Source of the DNA: a virus
Virus record (IMG/VR): IMGVR_UViG_3300008954_003475
Location: 157,879-221,878 of that record
Strand: one strand, 5' to 3'
DNA length: 64,000 bases
Part shown: positions 9,477 through 18,223 of the stretch, piece after piece
How the letters are laid out: the number at the start of each line of letters is the position of its first letter
How positions within the stretch are numbered: the stretch's first letter is position 1
The notes under the pieces: model-generated
Databases searched by the model: none
What the model was told of the DNA's origin: nothing
The model's input: only the letters and a program-made list of their open reading frames with translations
Translations under genes and position numbers: made by a program

Positions 9477-9663
9477 TAAGGCTCCTTATTTCAGATAAAA
9501 TATCCTGAAGGGCTTCGCGGCACCCTACAAGACCAATATAGACACCGTTGGAGGATGGAGCAACAGAAAATTTCTTGCTTTCATCTTCGATCTTTCTGAT
9601 TCTTTTATTTGCCTCAGCTATCTTATCCAAGATAAGTTTTATAGCTCTATTCTTAAATGTCAT
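9445..9663 (-). CDS. Small helical protein, 72 aa
   Basis: Unrecognised. A charged helix (residues 1-32, KLILDKIAEANKRIRKIEDE) with heptad spacing precedes a short glycine-containing turn and a second helix. The gene overlaps the start of the FtsK-like gene by 32 bases and starts directly at the TAA of the upstream gene, so it is translationally coupled to both neighbours. It may be an accessory or oligomerisation partner of one of them. Confidence 0.65.
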   Translation of the reverse strand: MTFKNRAIKLILDKIAEANKRIRKIEDESKKFSVAPSSNGVYIGLVGCREALQDILSEIRSLNENVRSDRDI

Positions 9664-10026
9664 TTAATTTTTAGATTTAATCTTTGGATTCTTTTTAAGC
9701 CTATTGATTTCTCGCCTTAACTCTCTAATTTCTACTTCTAATTTTACATTTTCATCGCTAAGCTTCAAGCTTGATCTTAATGCCAAAATGATTAATCCAA
9801 ATATTCCTTCGCCGGGGTTTACCCCGTCTAGCTCATCGGCTGCAACAAGCAGTCTGTTTAAAACAGAAACAACATTATTATGATAGGCAGGCGTTTGATT
9901 GTCTGGATGTGTTTTGTCTGCAAGTAACTGCTTAAAGTCATTAAACGCTTTCTCCACATCGCTTTGCGCCTTAACCTTCTTGGCATCTATATATTTTGTA
10001 TTCGTTGGAACTTTTACGTCTGACAT
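9664..10026 (-). CDS. Helical protein with C-terminal coiled coil, 120 aa
   Basis: Unrecognised. The chosen start (MSDVKVPT) has AGAGGA upstream and agrees with the end of the previous gene, which it overlaps by 13 bases. A longer frame from 10068 has no signal. The C-terminal 35 residues form a basic coiled coil (KLEVEIRELRREINRLKKN). Heptads of this type are common in DNA-associated or scaffold proteins. No enzyme motif is seen. Confidence 0.7.
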   Translation of the reverse strand: MSDVKVPTNTKYIDAKKVKAQSDVEKAFNDFKQLLADKTHPDNQTPAYHNNVVSVLNRLLVAADELDGVNPGEGIFGLIILALRSSLKLSDENVKLEVEIRELRREINRLKKNPKIKSKN

Positions 10027-10349
10027 ATGTAATCCTCTTTTAAAATTAACATAATATACAAGCCGCATCTTTTATGCATTCGCAAAAAGGCCTGTATTTT
10101 ATGTAGCATATCTTCGTCAATAATACTAAATTGTTTATATAAAAAGTTAATTATATTAACACACTTGTTATAGTCATAGCAGGGTGAATCGAATAATCCA
10201 CAAGCATTCTCTAAGAATCCAAAGATCTTATCCTTGTATGCCTTTTCTATCTTTGACAAATCAACCAAAGCATTTGAGGTTGACTCGCAATATATAAAGT
10301 TATCAGGATCTGTATATCCATTACAACCCAAGATTAAATAGGCATTCAA
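10014..10349 (-). CDS. Cysteine-containing hypothetical protein, 111 aa
   Basis: Unrecognised soluble protein with seven cysteines scattered along its length (CNGY, YCES, ENACGLF, PCYDYNKC, KRCG, ICQ), without a regular CxxC zinc pattern. A GGAG lies about 11 bases before the ATG. It follows a TATAAATA box in the short gap upstream and may be the first gene of the leftward recombination and transcription operon. Confidence 0.7.
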   Translation of the reverse strand: MNAYLILGCNGYTDPDNFIYCESTSNALVDLSKIEKAYKDKIFGFLENACGLFDSPCYDYNKCVNIINFLYKQFSIIDEDMLHKIQAFLRMHKRCGLYIMLILKEDYICQT

Positions 10350-10372
10350 AATTAGACTCCGGCATTCTGTGC

Positions 10373-10380
10373 TATTTATA
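10373..10380 (-). promoter_or_regulatory. Putative T4-like late promoter (TATAAATA)
   Basis: The minus strand reads TATAAATA in the 41-base gap between the tail-fibre stop and the next ATG at 10349. This is the full T4 late promoter consensus, and it sits 23 bases before the start codon, in agreement with a short leader. A gp55-like sigma factor is encoded at the other end of this operon. The octamer is AT-rich and could occur by chance. Confidence 0.45.
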
Positions 10381-10390
10381 TTTTACTGCT

Positions 10391-12637
10391 TTACGCCCAA
10401 ATCCACTGCAGCCTTGCCCCTACAAAATAAAGATGACTTGTATTGAAAAGCCCCGCTGATGTAGTGTCATCTATTTGGTCTACCCAGAGTCTAAATTGAA
10501 ATAATCCACAATTTGAACCATCTACCTCTATTTCTTTTGAGGAAAAATCACTAATAGCATGGTACCACCCCATAGAAGAAAATGCTGATGTATAATCATG
10601 TAGGTTTTCTCTTACAATTCCTGATGACGGATGATTGTTGGTCCACACAGTGCCTGTAACAAGCTCTCCATTTGCAAATTCATGCATAGAATCATTTGAG
10701 GTTGGTGCATTATGATATAGTTTTACTCTAAACACTGGCTCAACCACCTGTGCTGATAAATCCATAACAAAATAAGCAGTTATCCTACAATTCAATGGGG
10801 CAGATGCTGAAAATCCAGCCACACTGTCTGGGCCAGGTGTGGTCGCATGAGCGCCGGTCATCACCCCTGATGCTGTTAGTGCTTGACTCAGAGGTATTGG
10901 AACTGTAGTATAATATTTGTTTGCGCCACCATTGTTGTCCCTCAAGGCTCTCATCCCAGTCTCTCTGCTGCCATCATTTACGATAATCGTTTCAGCAAAC
11001 TTTCCATAAATATCTTTGGACGGAACCCAAGACTCAGCCCCAACCCATTGGGTTGCCATGTGCGAACCACCACCGCCAGACCCTGTTGCTGTAATGGTGA
11101 TTGTATCAGCACCAACAGAGGCCGAGTCAGAAGAGACTAGATCTATACCACTTCCTGCTACCAGAGTCAATGTGTCTGACGAAGAAACGGGAGAAACAGG
11201 AGATCCGCTGTGAGTGCCTCCGCTTGAATCAACTCCGATTGAACTATATAAATTCTGATCTACATTTGGAGAAGCATTTGTAATGGTTAAAGTATCTCCA
11301 GAAATCGCAGTGCTTATGCTAGAACCGTCTCCAGCAATAGTTAAGTTATCTGTGGTTGAATTGGCAGTGGCAGTGCTTGCATCATCCGCAGTAAATGTTG
11401 CCCACAAGTCTTGATCCGATCCAATAGAGGAATCAATATACACATCGCCTGTAGACGAATCCCATACCATAACATCGCCAGTACTCGCTGTTAAAGTATT
11501 TATTCTAATCGGAGGATTGCTTGTGTCTTGTACATGCAAAGCTCTTCCTGGAGAGGTCCCTATGCCAACCTTTCCATCCCCCAATATCTTAAGGATATTT
11601 GCTCCGGTCCCACTGCCATCATTATCTCCATACCAAACATTGAAAACTGCATTTTCAGGACTTCCATCTGCACTAGATAATCCGTATATCGTCCAGTCAT
11701 AACTACCCCCTGTTGGGCCAGCTGTGCCTTCCGTATTTGTAAAAGAGATTCTCCCACCCCATTGGCTTTCTTCATGAATTAGAATTGAGGGATTTGTACC
11801 AGAGTTAGTCGCACCAACTGTAAGAAAGCCCTGAGGATCTTCTTCGCCTATGCCAACCTTACCACTTTGCAAAACAGTCATAAGAAGAGTTCCGGAGTCT
11901 TGACCGCCGCTGCCATCCTGCGGGGTTACGCCCATGTTCGCACCTGTCGGACCTACAATGTCAAAGCTCTTGGACAAAGTGGAGTAGTCATTGCCATTGT
12001 TATCAATAACAACACGGACACTTCCGAAGCTTTCAAGACTCAAGGTGTCAACGCTAGAGTGTAAGTTTCCAAGCCTTGCATAAGTAGAATCAGATACATC
12101 TATATAAACCTTGGAATTATCGGCCACTATAACTCTTCCTGAGTCATATTCATACACGAATCCCGAATCGCCCCCAAAGGCTCCATCTTCATTGTATTGA
12201 ACATGAGTATCGGAACCGCCTGCCGCCATAGATAAATCAAGATAGAAATCCCCTGCGGCATCCATATATGGTATACAAGGGTTTACACCCCCTGCGGCTA
12301 TTGCTGCATCAATCTCTGACTGACTATACCCTTGAACATTTTTGGCCTGAACAGCTGCGGTTGTACCGCCAAAGCCTCCAAGGTTGCCATGCATCAACTG
12401 GCCTCTAACATGCTTGCGTCCCGATGAAGTATCTGGAGATAAACTGACCCTTGCAGCATGTCCGTCGATGTGTTGACCATCATGAACATGGCCTCCTAAG
12501 GAGGGGTGAAACTCATCATCCTCAGGGGCTACAACTCCGGCATACTCTCCTCCATAAAGGGAGTTTGCAAACTCTGCAGTTACAACGGTAACTGCCGTTG
12601 TATGCTTAGTTAATTTTGCATCACTATCTACTGACAT
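10391..12637 (-). CDS. Tail-fibre protein / receptor-binding candidate, 748 aa
   Basis: The N-terminus (MSVDSDAKLTK, then VTVVTAEFANSLYGG) is shared with the next fibre gene upstream and probably anchors both to the same virion site. At about residues 49-60 is GHVHDGQHIDGH, a histidine-rich motif like the metal-binding HxH elements of phage fibres. The middle has KVGIGEEDPQGFLTVG and KVGIGTSPGRALHVQ, the glycine-rich shaft repeats common in tail fibres, followed by Ser/Thr-rich beta repeats. The C-terminal 200 residues (from about 545) form a globular beta-rich domain, the likely receptor-binding tip. Confidence 0.85.
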   Translation of the reverse strand: MSVDSDAKLTKHTTAVTVVTAEFANSLYGGEYAGVVAPEDDEFHPSLGGHVHDGQHIDGHAARVSLSPDTSSGRKHVRGQLMHGNLGGFGGTTAAVQAKNVQGYSQSEIDAAIAAGGVNPCIPYMDAAGDFYLDLSMAAGGSDTHVQYNEDGAFGGDSGFVYEYDSGRVIVADNSKVYIDVSDSTYARLGNLHSSVDTLSLESFGSVRVVIDNNGNDYSTLSKSFDIVGPTGANMGVTPQDGSGGQDSGTLLMTVLQSGKVGIGEEDPQGFLTVGATNSGTNPSILIHEESQWGGRISFTNTEGTAGPTGGSYDWTIYGLSSADGSPENAVFNVWYGDNDGSGTGANILKILGDGKVGIGTSPGRALHVQDTSNPPIRINTLTASTGDVMVWDSSTGDVYIDSSIGSDQDLWATFTADDASTATANSTTDNLTIAGDGSSISTAISGDTLTITNASPNVDQNLYSSIGVDSSGGTHSGSPVSPVSSSDTLTLVAGSGIDLVSSDSASVGADTITITATGSGGGGSHMATQWVGAESWVPSKDIYGKFAETIIVNDGSRETGMRALRDNNGGANKYYTTVPIPLSQALTASGVMTGAHATTPGPDSVAGFSASAPLNCRITAYFVMDLSAQVVEPVFRVKLYHNAPTSNDSMHEFANGELVTGTVWTNNHPSSGIVRENLHDYTSAFSSMGWYHAISDFSSKEIEVDGSNCGLFQFRLWVDQIDDTTSAGLFNTSHLYFVGARLQWIWA

Positions 12638-12655
12638 TAGAATCCTCTATAGTAT

Positions 12656-15600
12656 TTATGGAAGTGTATCAAAATTGCCATCCCAATATAGTCCATTTTC
12701 AATAAGCTCTACGTTTATAACTGCAGATGATAAATTTGGTCGAGCCCCATCAGGCTTAGGAGAGTAGACTCCAGCGTTGTAATTTTCTCTTATAATAAAT
12801 TTCACAGTAGGATAATCAGGAAAAGAAGAAGCAGAAGACGATGTCCACGGCGGGGAAGCACTTTCGTCAGTTGGTCCATGAGTTATGATGAAACTGAAAT
12901 CATGCGATGTTCCTATTGCGTCTGGATCTGTCCCGCCCATAGTAACCGGATACCCTCCGGCACCTGTAGGATAATAAAAAAATGTAAAATGAGCGACTTC
13001 AACACCGCCACCTTCGCTGGCAAGTCGTGGCAAAAATACCCCTTTTGCGCCAAACATTGTAGCATTCTGCATCCCCCCGCCGCTCTTCCACGCTTTGCAG
13101 TGTAGTAATCCTTTTACTTCAAACATATAGGCATGGCCCGTCTTTAACTGAAGGCGGGTACCTGCCCCATCTGCTGTAAGCTCATAAAACGGCAAACCAT
13201 TAGAGTCTAAATGCGGACCAAAACTAGAAACAGTTCCTAGGTTTGGAACCGTAGCTGGCGCATCTACCGTATAAGACCAGTGACCTCTGGCTACAAAATT
13301 GCTTCGTTGTGCAGACCCAGCACCGCAGTTCATAAGAGGCGCACCTCCCATGGTGGTTACAGCTCCAGTGGCCGGCTCTCCCGCTGCTGCTGCAGCCTCT
13401 ATATCAAAGGGCATCCCGCTTTGAGCGGCCATACCAAAGTGATGAGCCCTTGCCCCTGCTCCATATGCTATTGCATGCTTGGTTGAATTAGCTGGCGTAT
13501 CAAGCGATAATGATATTGTATTTCCTTCTCCATTAAGTATAGAGCAATTATGATTGTTAGCCGTTATTGTATTTTTATATCCACATAAAACAGAATTAAA
13601 GTTTGTGCCTTGCGCTATGACATTTGATGCGCCACCCCCAATGAAGGCATGATTACTATTTGCAATGACATTGAGTTCTCCACCGACAATCGAGTTTTTG
13701 GTAGATGCCTCATCTATATAATTTCCTGCACCACCTCCTACAAAGCACATCTTGGCTCCATTGTTAATATAATTTCCTGCACCACCTCCTACAAAAGACT
13801 GGTCTGCATCGGACAGGTAGTTTCCATCCCCACCAACTATAACTCCATCTTGGGATTTATTTATATAATTATTTTTACCAGCACCTATAAAAGAAAACGG
13901 CGCAGAGTCTCCCGTCTCTCCTATCTCATTGCTTTGGCCAGCACCTACAAAAGAGTGAGTGCTGGCTTTTATTTTGTTTTCTTGTCCTGAACATATAGCA
14001 GCATATCCGGAAGGAGTAGCTCCATTGCTGATTACATTTAAACTGCCACCAGCTATTACTGAAAAACTGCCTTTGGTTATTGAACAATCTGATCCACCAA
14101 CTATGCTTGCACTGGCAGACATAGAAATGGCCGAGTTTAACCCTGCCCCTATAAAGGCTGAAGAAGATTGGTTTGAATTTGTCCCACTGATTCCACAATT
14201 ATTTCCTCCAGAAATAGCTGCACGAGAAGAGTATGCTCCTACAGAATTAGACTCACCACCCGAAACTGTAGAGTGTTGCGAGCTTATAGAGTTATCCTGA
14301 CCCCCTCCAATCGCGGAGTGTTGCGAGCTTATAGAGTTACTCTGACCACCAGCTATTGTTGAATAAGTAGATGCAGACTCTATGTAGCATGAGCTACCGC
14401 CGCCTATAACAGAGTGAGTAGATGCTCCATAAATACTGTTAGTCTGACCGCCGCCTATAACAGAGTGAGGAGATGCTCCATAAATATTATTTTGTTGACC
14501 GCCGGTTACAGAAGAATGAGGAGATACTTCGTGTACGTTATTGCTCTGACCTCCAGTTACAGAAGAATGAGTAGATGTTCCATAGACATTATTTCCCTGG
14601 CCTCCACCTACAACAGAATAAGGAGATGTTCCATAGACGTTATTATTCCGACCCCCACTTACGGTCGAATAAGAAGATGCTTGATTTAAGCCATCTACTC
14701 CAATATCGTTTTGATACCCGCCGGCGACTACTGAATATTCAGAACCATCTAAAATCTTATTTTCATACCCGCCACCTATGTTTGAATAATCTGGCTTAGC
14801 CCCTACTGAGTCATCAATTATATTTGACTGCCCACCACCAATAGATGCGTGGGCAGCATTAGCTTGGTTTCCTTGCCCGCCGAGAACCGCCGCCCAATCG
14901 GAATCTGAGTCATTGCTATCTCCTCCGGCTGTTGCAGAACAATACCCATCAGCAGTGTTGTAACTGCCTCCGCCTATGGCTCCAAAATCCCCACCTGAAG
15001 AATTGCCTTGACCACCGCCTATAGCCGAATGTGTTACATTTACAGTATTGCCTTGACCACCGCTAACCGTTGAATAGTTTCCAAGCGCATTATTACCACT
15101 GCCTCCGCCGACAGTTGAAGAAAGTTTGGATGCAGTATTGCTGCCGCCTCCGCCTACAGTTGAAGAAGCTTCGGACGCAGTATTTCCTGTACCTCCGCCT
15201 ACAGTTGAAGAAGCTTCGGACGCAGTATTTCCTGTACCTCCGCCTACAGTTGAAGAATTGCCGCTAGCAGTATTGGCACTTCCGCCACTTACAACAGAAT
15301 GGCTTCCGGAAGCTGTATTGTTCTGACCAAAGGCCGCAGAATAACTACCTCTGTTTGAATTAGTATCAGTACCATCCCATTGTAGCCCGCTAGCAGAGCC
15401 TGCTCTAAATGCAGCAGTAGATTTGTCGAATATGATTCTGTTATTGCCCTCAGTTCCGCCGCCCGCATGCATAGACTCAAGCGATTCAGATCCAAATACA
15501 AAATCATATCCATCGTCTGCATCCCATAAGCCGTCCGAACCTTCTACGCGCTGCCTTATAAGCATATGTTCGCCTTCGGTAGTATGCGGAGTATGAGCGC

Positions 15601-16033
15601 TCGATGGGCTTTCTATCTCGTGAAACGTAAAGTCTTCACGCACAATTCTCAGATCTAGATAATAATACTTAAGACTATCTGTGTCACTTATTATGTATTC
15701 AGGGATTGCATCATCAGGAGCCTCTCCGGTGGACGACTCAGCCCATCTTTCTACGTTGTTCTTATAGACAGCAGCAGCAGAAGAATCGCGAGAGCCCAAG
15801 TTGGCATGCTGCAACTGATCTTCTACATGATCTTGCAAATGAATCTTTTGAAGGTGACCATCAGCATGATCTCCATCGTGTACGTGTCCGCGCACACGTG
15901 GATCATTCGGATCTAATGATGCGGCCTCTCCCGAACCATATAGACCTCCAAAGATTGAATTTGCAAAATCAGATGTAACTACAGTAACTGTAGATTCAAA
16001 CTTTGTAAGTGTTGCATCACTATCTACTGACAT
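12656..16033 (-). CDS. Long tail fibre with YadA-like beta-roll repeats, 1125 aa
   Basis: The N-terminus is homologous to the neighbouring fibre (MSVDSDATLTK, VTVVTSDFANSIFGG) and carries GHVHDGDHADGH. From about residue 230 to 865 are dozens of 14-16-residue repeats of the type STVGGGxxNxAS, as in the left-handed parallel beta-roll head of YadA-type trimeric adhesins. A Gly/Ala-rich junction (AIAYGAGARAHHFG) follows, then a C-terminal globular domain of about 230 residues. Trimeric fibres of this class bind host surfaces. At DNA level two identical 45-base units lie in tandem, showing recent repeat expansion. Confidence 0.88.
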   Translation of the reverse strand: MSVDSDATLTKFESTVTVVTSDFANSIFGGLYGSGEAASLDPNDPRVRGHVHDGDHADGHLQKIHLQDHVEDQLQHANLGSRDSSAAAVYKNNVERWAESSTGEAPDDAIPEYIISDTDSLKYYYLDLRIVREDFTFHEIESPSSAHTPHTTEGEHMLIRQRVEGSDGLWDADDGYDFVFGSESLESMHAGGGTEGNNRIIFDKSTAAFRAGSASGLQWDGTDTNSNRGSYSAAFGQNNTASGSHSVVSGGSANTASGNSSTVGGGTGNTASEASSTVGGGTGNTASEASSTVGGGGSNTASKLSSTVGGGSGNNALGNYSTVSGGQGNTVNVTHSAIGGGQGNSSGGDFGAIGGGSYNTADGYCSATAGGDSNDSDSDWAAVLGGQGNQANAAHASIGGGQSNIIDDSVGAKPDYSNIGGGYENKILDGSEYSVVAGGYQNDIGVDGLNQASSYSTVSGGRNNNVYGTSPYSVVGGGQGNNVYGTSTHSSVTGGQSNNVHEVSPHSSVTGGQQNNIYGASPHSVIGGGQTNSIYGASTHSVIGGGSSCYIESASTYSTIAGGQSNSISSQHSAIGGGQDNSISSQHSTVSGGESNSVGAYSSRAAISGGNNCGISGTNSNQSSSAFIGAGLNSAISMSASASIVGGSDCSITKGSFSVIAGGSLNVISNGATPSGYAAICSGQENKIKASTHSFVGAGQSNEIGETGDSAPFSFIGAGKNNYINKSQDGVIVGGDGNYLSDADQSFVGGGAGNYINNGAKMCFVGGGAGNYIDEASTKNSIVGGELNVIANSNHAFIGGGASNVIAQGTNFNSVLCGYKNTITANNHNCSILNGEGNTISLSLDTPANSTKHAIAYGAGARAHHFGMAAQSGMPFDIEAAAAAGEPATGAVTTMGGAPLMNCGAGSAQRSNFVARGHWSYTVDAPATVPNLGTVSSFGPHLDSNGLPFYELTADGAGTRLQLKTGHAYMFEVKGLLHCKAWKSGGGMQNATMFGAKGVFLPRLASEGGGVEVAHFTFFYYPTGAGGYPVTMGGTDPDAIGTSHDFSFIITHGPTDESASPPWTSSSASSFPDYPTVKFIIRENYNAGVYSPKPDGARPNLSSAVINVELIENGLYWDGNFDTLP
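15151..15240 (-). repeat. Perfect tandem 45-bp repeat inside fibre gene
   Basis: Bases 15151-15195 and 15196-15240 are identical, and the next 17 bases continue a third partial copy. Each unit encodes one 15-residue beta-roll turn (EASSTVGGGTGNTAS type). Identity at synonymous positions suggests recent unequal recombination or slippage, which would change fibre length in whole repeat units without a frameshift. Confidence 0.9.
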
Positions 16034-16042
16034 TCCAATCCC

Positions 16043-16327
16043 TTAGTCTAACTTTTTAAAATGCTTTTTGATTTTATCACTAACCTTAAATTTTACAGAC
16101 TTATAAGGTTTTAATACCATCTCCTCTTGTGTCTTTGGGTTTCTAACAGGACGCGAAGCGTGTGTGTACAAATAATACTTTCCAAACCCTACGATAGAAA
16201 CTTCGCCATCTTCTTCTAATGATTCAATAATTGTATCAATTAATGAATCAATAACCTGCAAAGCTTCTTTCTGAGACAAGAGAGTTTTTGCCGCGACCTT
16301 TTTTGCTAAATCTTTTTTATTTACCAT
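16043..16327 (-). CDS. HU/IHF-family DNA-binding protein
   Basis: A 94-residue protein from the preferred start MVNKKDLAKK, with AAGGG upstream. It matches the HU/IHF fold: two N-terminal helices (KVAAKTLLSQKEALQVIDSLIDTI), VSIVGFGKYYL, the DNA-intercalating arm with RPVRNPKTQEEM (including the conserved RNP), and the basic C-terminal VKFKVSDKIKKHF. It bends and compacts DNA. Phages use such proteins for genome condensation, recombination or transcription. It stands alone next to the fibre genes. Confidence 0.92.
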   Translation of the reverse strand: MVNKKDLAKKVAAKTLLSQKEALQVIDSLIDTIIESLEEDGEVSIVGFGKYYLYTHASRPVRNPKTQEEMVLKPYKSVKFKVSDKIKKHFKKLD

Positions 16328-16345
16328 ACTTATAACCCTTTTAAG

Positions 16346-16357
16346 CACAAGTGTGCA
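16346..16357. promoter_or_regulatory. Short inverted repeat upstream of HU gene
   Basis: GCACAAGTGTGC is a five-base inverted repeat around two bases, 19 bases before the HU start codon and inside the transcript leader. It could be a repressor site or a weak hairpin. No promoter could be assigned with confidence. Confidence 0.25.
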
Positions 16358-16396
16358 TGCGTATATAACGATACAATCTCAAATATTAATAGTACA

Positions 16397-16597
16397 TTAT
16401 ATCATATCATCTTCGTCAAAAGATCCTGCATGCTTCTTTGATTGCTCGTAATCAGCCTCCAGGTCTTCTCTTTTGTCAAAATAGTACCTATAGACTCTTG
16501 CTAAGTCAGACTCGTCCATTCCTGTCGGATCAATGCCGTAATTTTCATACATCTCATCAACTTTTTTTTTAATCTTTTCTACTTCTGTTAATGACAC
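16397..16597 (-). CDS. Small acidic helical protein, 66 aa
   Basis: Unrecognised. It is helical and strongly charged, ending in the acidic SFDEDDMI. The preferred start is a GTG at 16597 (MSLTEVEK), with GGAGAG about seven bases upstream. A GTG four codons earlier has no proper spacing. It is encoded between the HNH and HU genes. Confidence 0.7.
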   Translation of the reverse strand: MSLTEVEKIKKKVDEMYENYGIDPTGMDESDLARVYRYYFDKREDLEADYEQSKKHAGSFDEDDMI

Positions 16598-16618
16598 CGA
16601 TCTCTCCACCTTCTACTC

Positions 16619-16999
16619 TCAAGAATTATCTGCCTTTTTAACTATATGTCTACATATATCAATCATGTCTTCTTTTGACATTTTTAGCTTTAATGCATTC
16701 ACACAGTATGCGCACCATACAACATTTCCTTTTACATAACCTAATTTTGGATTTACACAATCTAAAGACATCTTAAACGGATCATGCGTTCTATCTTTAT
16801 TTTCTTTTACAATATTTAACTTTATATCAGAATAAAAACATCTTCCGTTTTGTACTTCAAATAAATCCATTATATACTCTTTTGTTATATCAAAAGATAT
16901 ATCTTTCTTTTTAGCCCTATTACGAGCGTTTTGAACAGCTCTTCCAAACATAATGCTTGGATAGTCTAAACATTTTTGCCGCCAAACACCAACGCTCAT
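16619..16999 (-). CDS. HNH-type homing endonuclease-like protein
   Basis: 126 residues with the phage HNH-like arrangement: a basic N-terminal part (RAKKKDISFDIT), NGRCFYSDIKL, then SLDCVNPKLGYVKGNVVWC and a final helix. The SLD...GY..GN.. series is typical of the small free-standing nucleases in phage genomes. The canonical HNH histidines are not fully recognisable, so activity is uncertain. It overlaps the KH gene by four bases, and may be a homing-type insertion that kept the operon intact. Confidence 0.65.
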   Translation of the reverse strand: MSVGVWRQKCLDYPSIMFGRAVQNARNRAKKKDISFDITKEYIMDLFEVQNGRCFYSDIKLNIVKENKDRTHDPFKMSLDCVNPKLGYVKGNVVWCAYCVNALKLKMSKEDMIDICRHIVKKADNS

Positions 17000-17250
17000 T
17001 CTTCCCCCAGGGGTTTGTTAAACACATTAACCATTATCTTTTCGCCATTCTTTGCGGCAGCTGCCTTAGCAACCGTCCTAATAGCATTGGCTATGCGCCC
17101 TTGTTTTCCAATAACTTTTCCAACATCATCTTTGCCGACCTTAACCTCAAAGAGCCGACCCTTGTCTGACTCTGCCTCTGTAACACTTACGGTATCTACA
17201 TCATCTACGATGCTTGTAACCATAGTCTTTATTAATGCTTCAATACTCAT
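16996..17250 (-). CDS. KH-domain RNA-binding protein, KhpA/YlqC-like
   Basis: An 84-residue single KH domain: the GxxG loop is GKQG at 48-51 in GKVIGKQGRIANAIRTV, followed by KNGEKIMVNVF. Length and layout match the bacterial KhpA/YlqC family, small RNA chaperones. A GAGGAG precedes the ATG. It lies in one operon with an Hsp20 downstream of a strong promoter. Such genes are uncommon in phages. A role in handling phage or host RNA is inferred. Confidence 0.88.
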   Translation of the reverse strand: MSIEALIKTMVTSIVDDVDTVSVTEAESDKGRLFEVKVGKDDVGKVIGKQGRIANAIRTVAKAAAAKNGEKIMVNVFNKPLGEE

Positions 17251-17251
17251 T

Positions 17252-17761
17252 TTATCTCTCCTCTATTTCAATAGAATGTAATAATCCTTCTTCTTTTCTT
17301 GGAATCAAGATCTCAAGAAGCCCATTTTCCATGGAAGCATCAGCTTTTGATAAGTCAAATGCAGGATTTATAAAATATTTTGTTTTAAAATTCCTTCTAG
17401 CAATACCACGAACTATTATACCATGTTGAACTCCAATCTTTGGAGACTTAGCTGGATATTCATCTTCATCATCTTTTGTAATAAGACCAGAAGGCTCTGT
17501 AGTATCTACTTTAGATCCCAACCCATTTATATGAAGTTCATTGTTTTTAATGGCAACCTCAACATCATTCGGAGAATATCCGGCTAAAGCAAAAGCCATA
17601 TGAAAACCTTTATCATCACACCACTGGTCACACCTTGGAAACTTTCCGGCAGATGAAACCTTTTTGTGAGAGGATATATCTCTAAAGAATTCATCATCTG
17701 ACCATAAAAGGTCTAAAAGCCTGCCCGGTATAGATACTCTATTCAGTGTTTCTTTCATCAT
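17252..17761 (-). CDS. Small heat-shock protein (Hsp20 family), divergent
   Basis: The central part (GFHMAFALAGYSPNDVEVAIKNNELHINGLG) and the C-terminal MENGLLEILIPRKEE match the alpha-crystallin domain, with the GLLEILIP strand replacing the usual G-x-L motif. The start at 17761 follows GGAGA, and a Met four codons earlier is less well placed. The protein has a loop of about 45 residues in the middle of the domain. Hsp20s hold unfolding proteins. It is the second Hsp20 in the window and is unlike the other in sequence. Confidence 0.85.
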   Translation of the reverse strand: MMKETLNRVSIPGRLLDLLWSDDEFFRDISSHKKVSSAGKFPRCDQWCDDKGFHMAFALAGYSPNDVEVAIKNNELHINGLGSKVDTTEPSGLITKDDEDEYPAKSPKIGVQHGIIVRGIARRNFKTKYFINPAFDLSKADASMENGLLEILIPRKEEGLLHSIEIEER

Positions 17762-18071
17762 CTTTCTCTCCATCTTCTAACATAGTGTCAAAGTAAAAAC
17801 CAATTGCAAAAACCGCTTCTACAATATTTGATATTGACCAACTAAACAAACTTGAAATCGAAGCTCCCCATAACGGATTTATATCCGAATAGAAAGAAGC
17901 TACTAGCCCAACCCAAAATCCAAGACACATTGGGCAATTAACCATCTTTCCTAAGAAGGTTGACTTTTCAGATACAAAATCTCTAACTGGCTCAAATATA
18001 TCACTTGATGCAAGTATTGTCGTTAGACCTGCGCATCCAAATATAAAAACAATTAAATCAACTATATTCAT
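17739..18071 (-). CDS. Small membrane protein, DUF1360-like
   Basis: 110 residues with an N-terminal membrane helix (2-20), a motif GKMVNCPMCLGFWVGLVAS and another helix pair (about 70-95). The CPMCxGFWxG motif is typical of the DUF1360 family of small phage and sporulation-associated membrane proteins of unknown function. It overlaps the Hsp20 start by 23 bases and is the first gene behind a strong sigma-70-like promoter. Confidence 0.75.
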   Translation of the reverse strand: MNIVDLIVFIFGCAGLTTILASSDIFEPVRDFVSEKSTFLGKMVNCPMCLGFWVGLVASFYSDINPLWGASISSLFSWSISNIVEAVFAIGFYFDTMLEDGEKDDERNTE

Positions 18072-18151
18072 ATATAACTCCGACTAATTTATATATACTT
18101 AAAAAACGTATTAATATCAATTAATTTTTAAGTATACAAGCATTAAACATC

Positions 18152-18180
18152 CTTATAAATAATCTAAATATTTATGTCAA
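18152..18180 (-). promoter_or_regulatory. Strong sigma-70-type promoter
   Basis: On the minus strand TTGACA (18180-18175), a 17-base spacer and TATAAG (18157-18152) give a near-consensus host promoter. It lies in one of the longest gaps of the window (152 bases) and would drive the DUF1360, Hsp20, KH, HNH operon. It suggests early transcription by unmodified host polymerase. A CATAAATA within the spacer could also serve as a late element. Confidence 0.8.
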
Positions 18181-18223
18181 GCTTTTGCCCGGAATTTTCT
18201 CGTAAAAAGCAGAGAAACAAACA

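Noticed and set aside
13226-15340. Array of short repeats suggesting CRISPR
   Set aside because: The repeats are in-frame coding units of a beta-roll fibre without unique spacers of constant length.
18181-18210. Terminator after thyX
   Set aside because: Only a six-base GCTTTT/AAAAGC pairing with an 18-base loop and no T-run; too weak.
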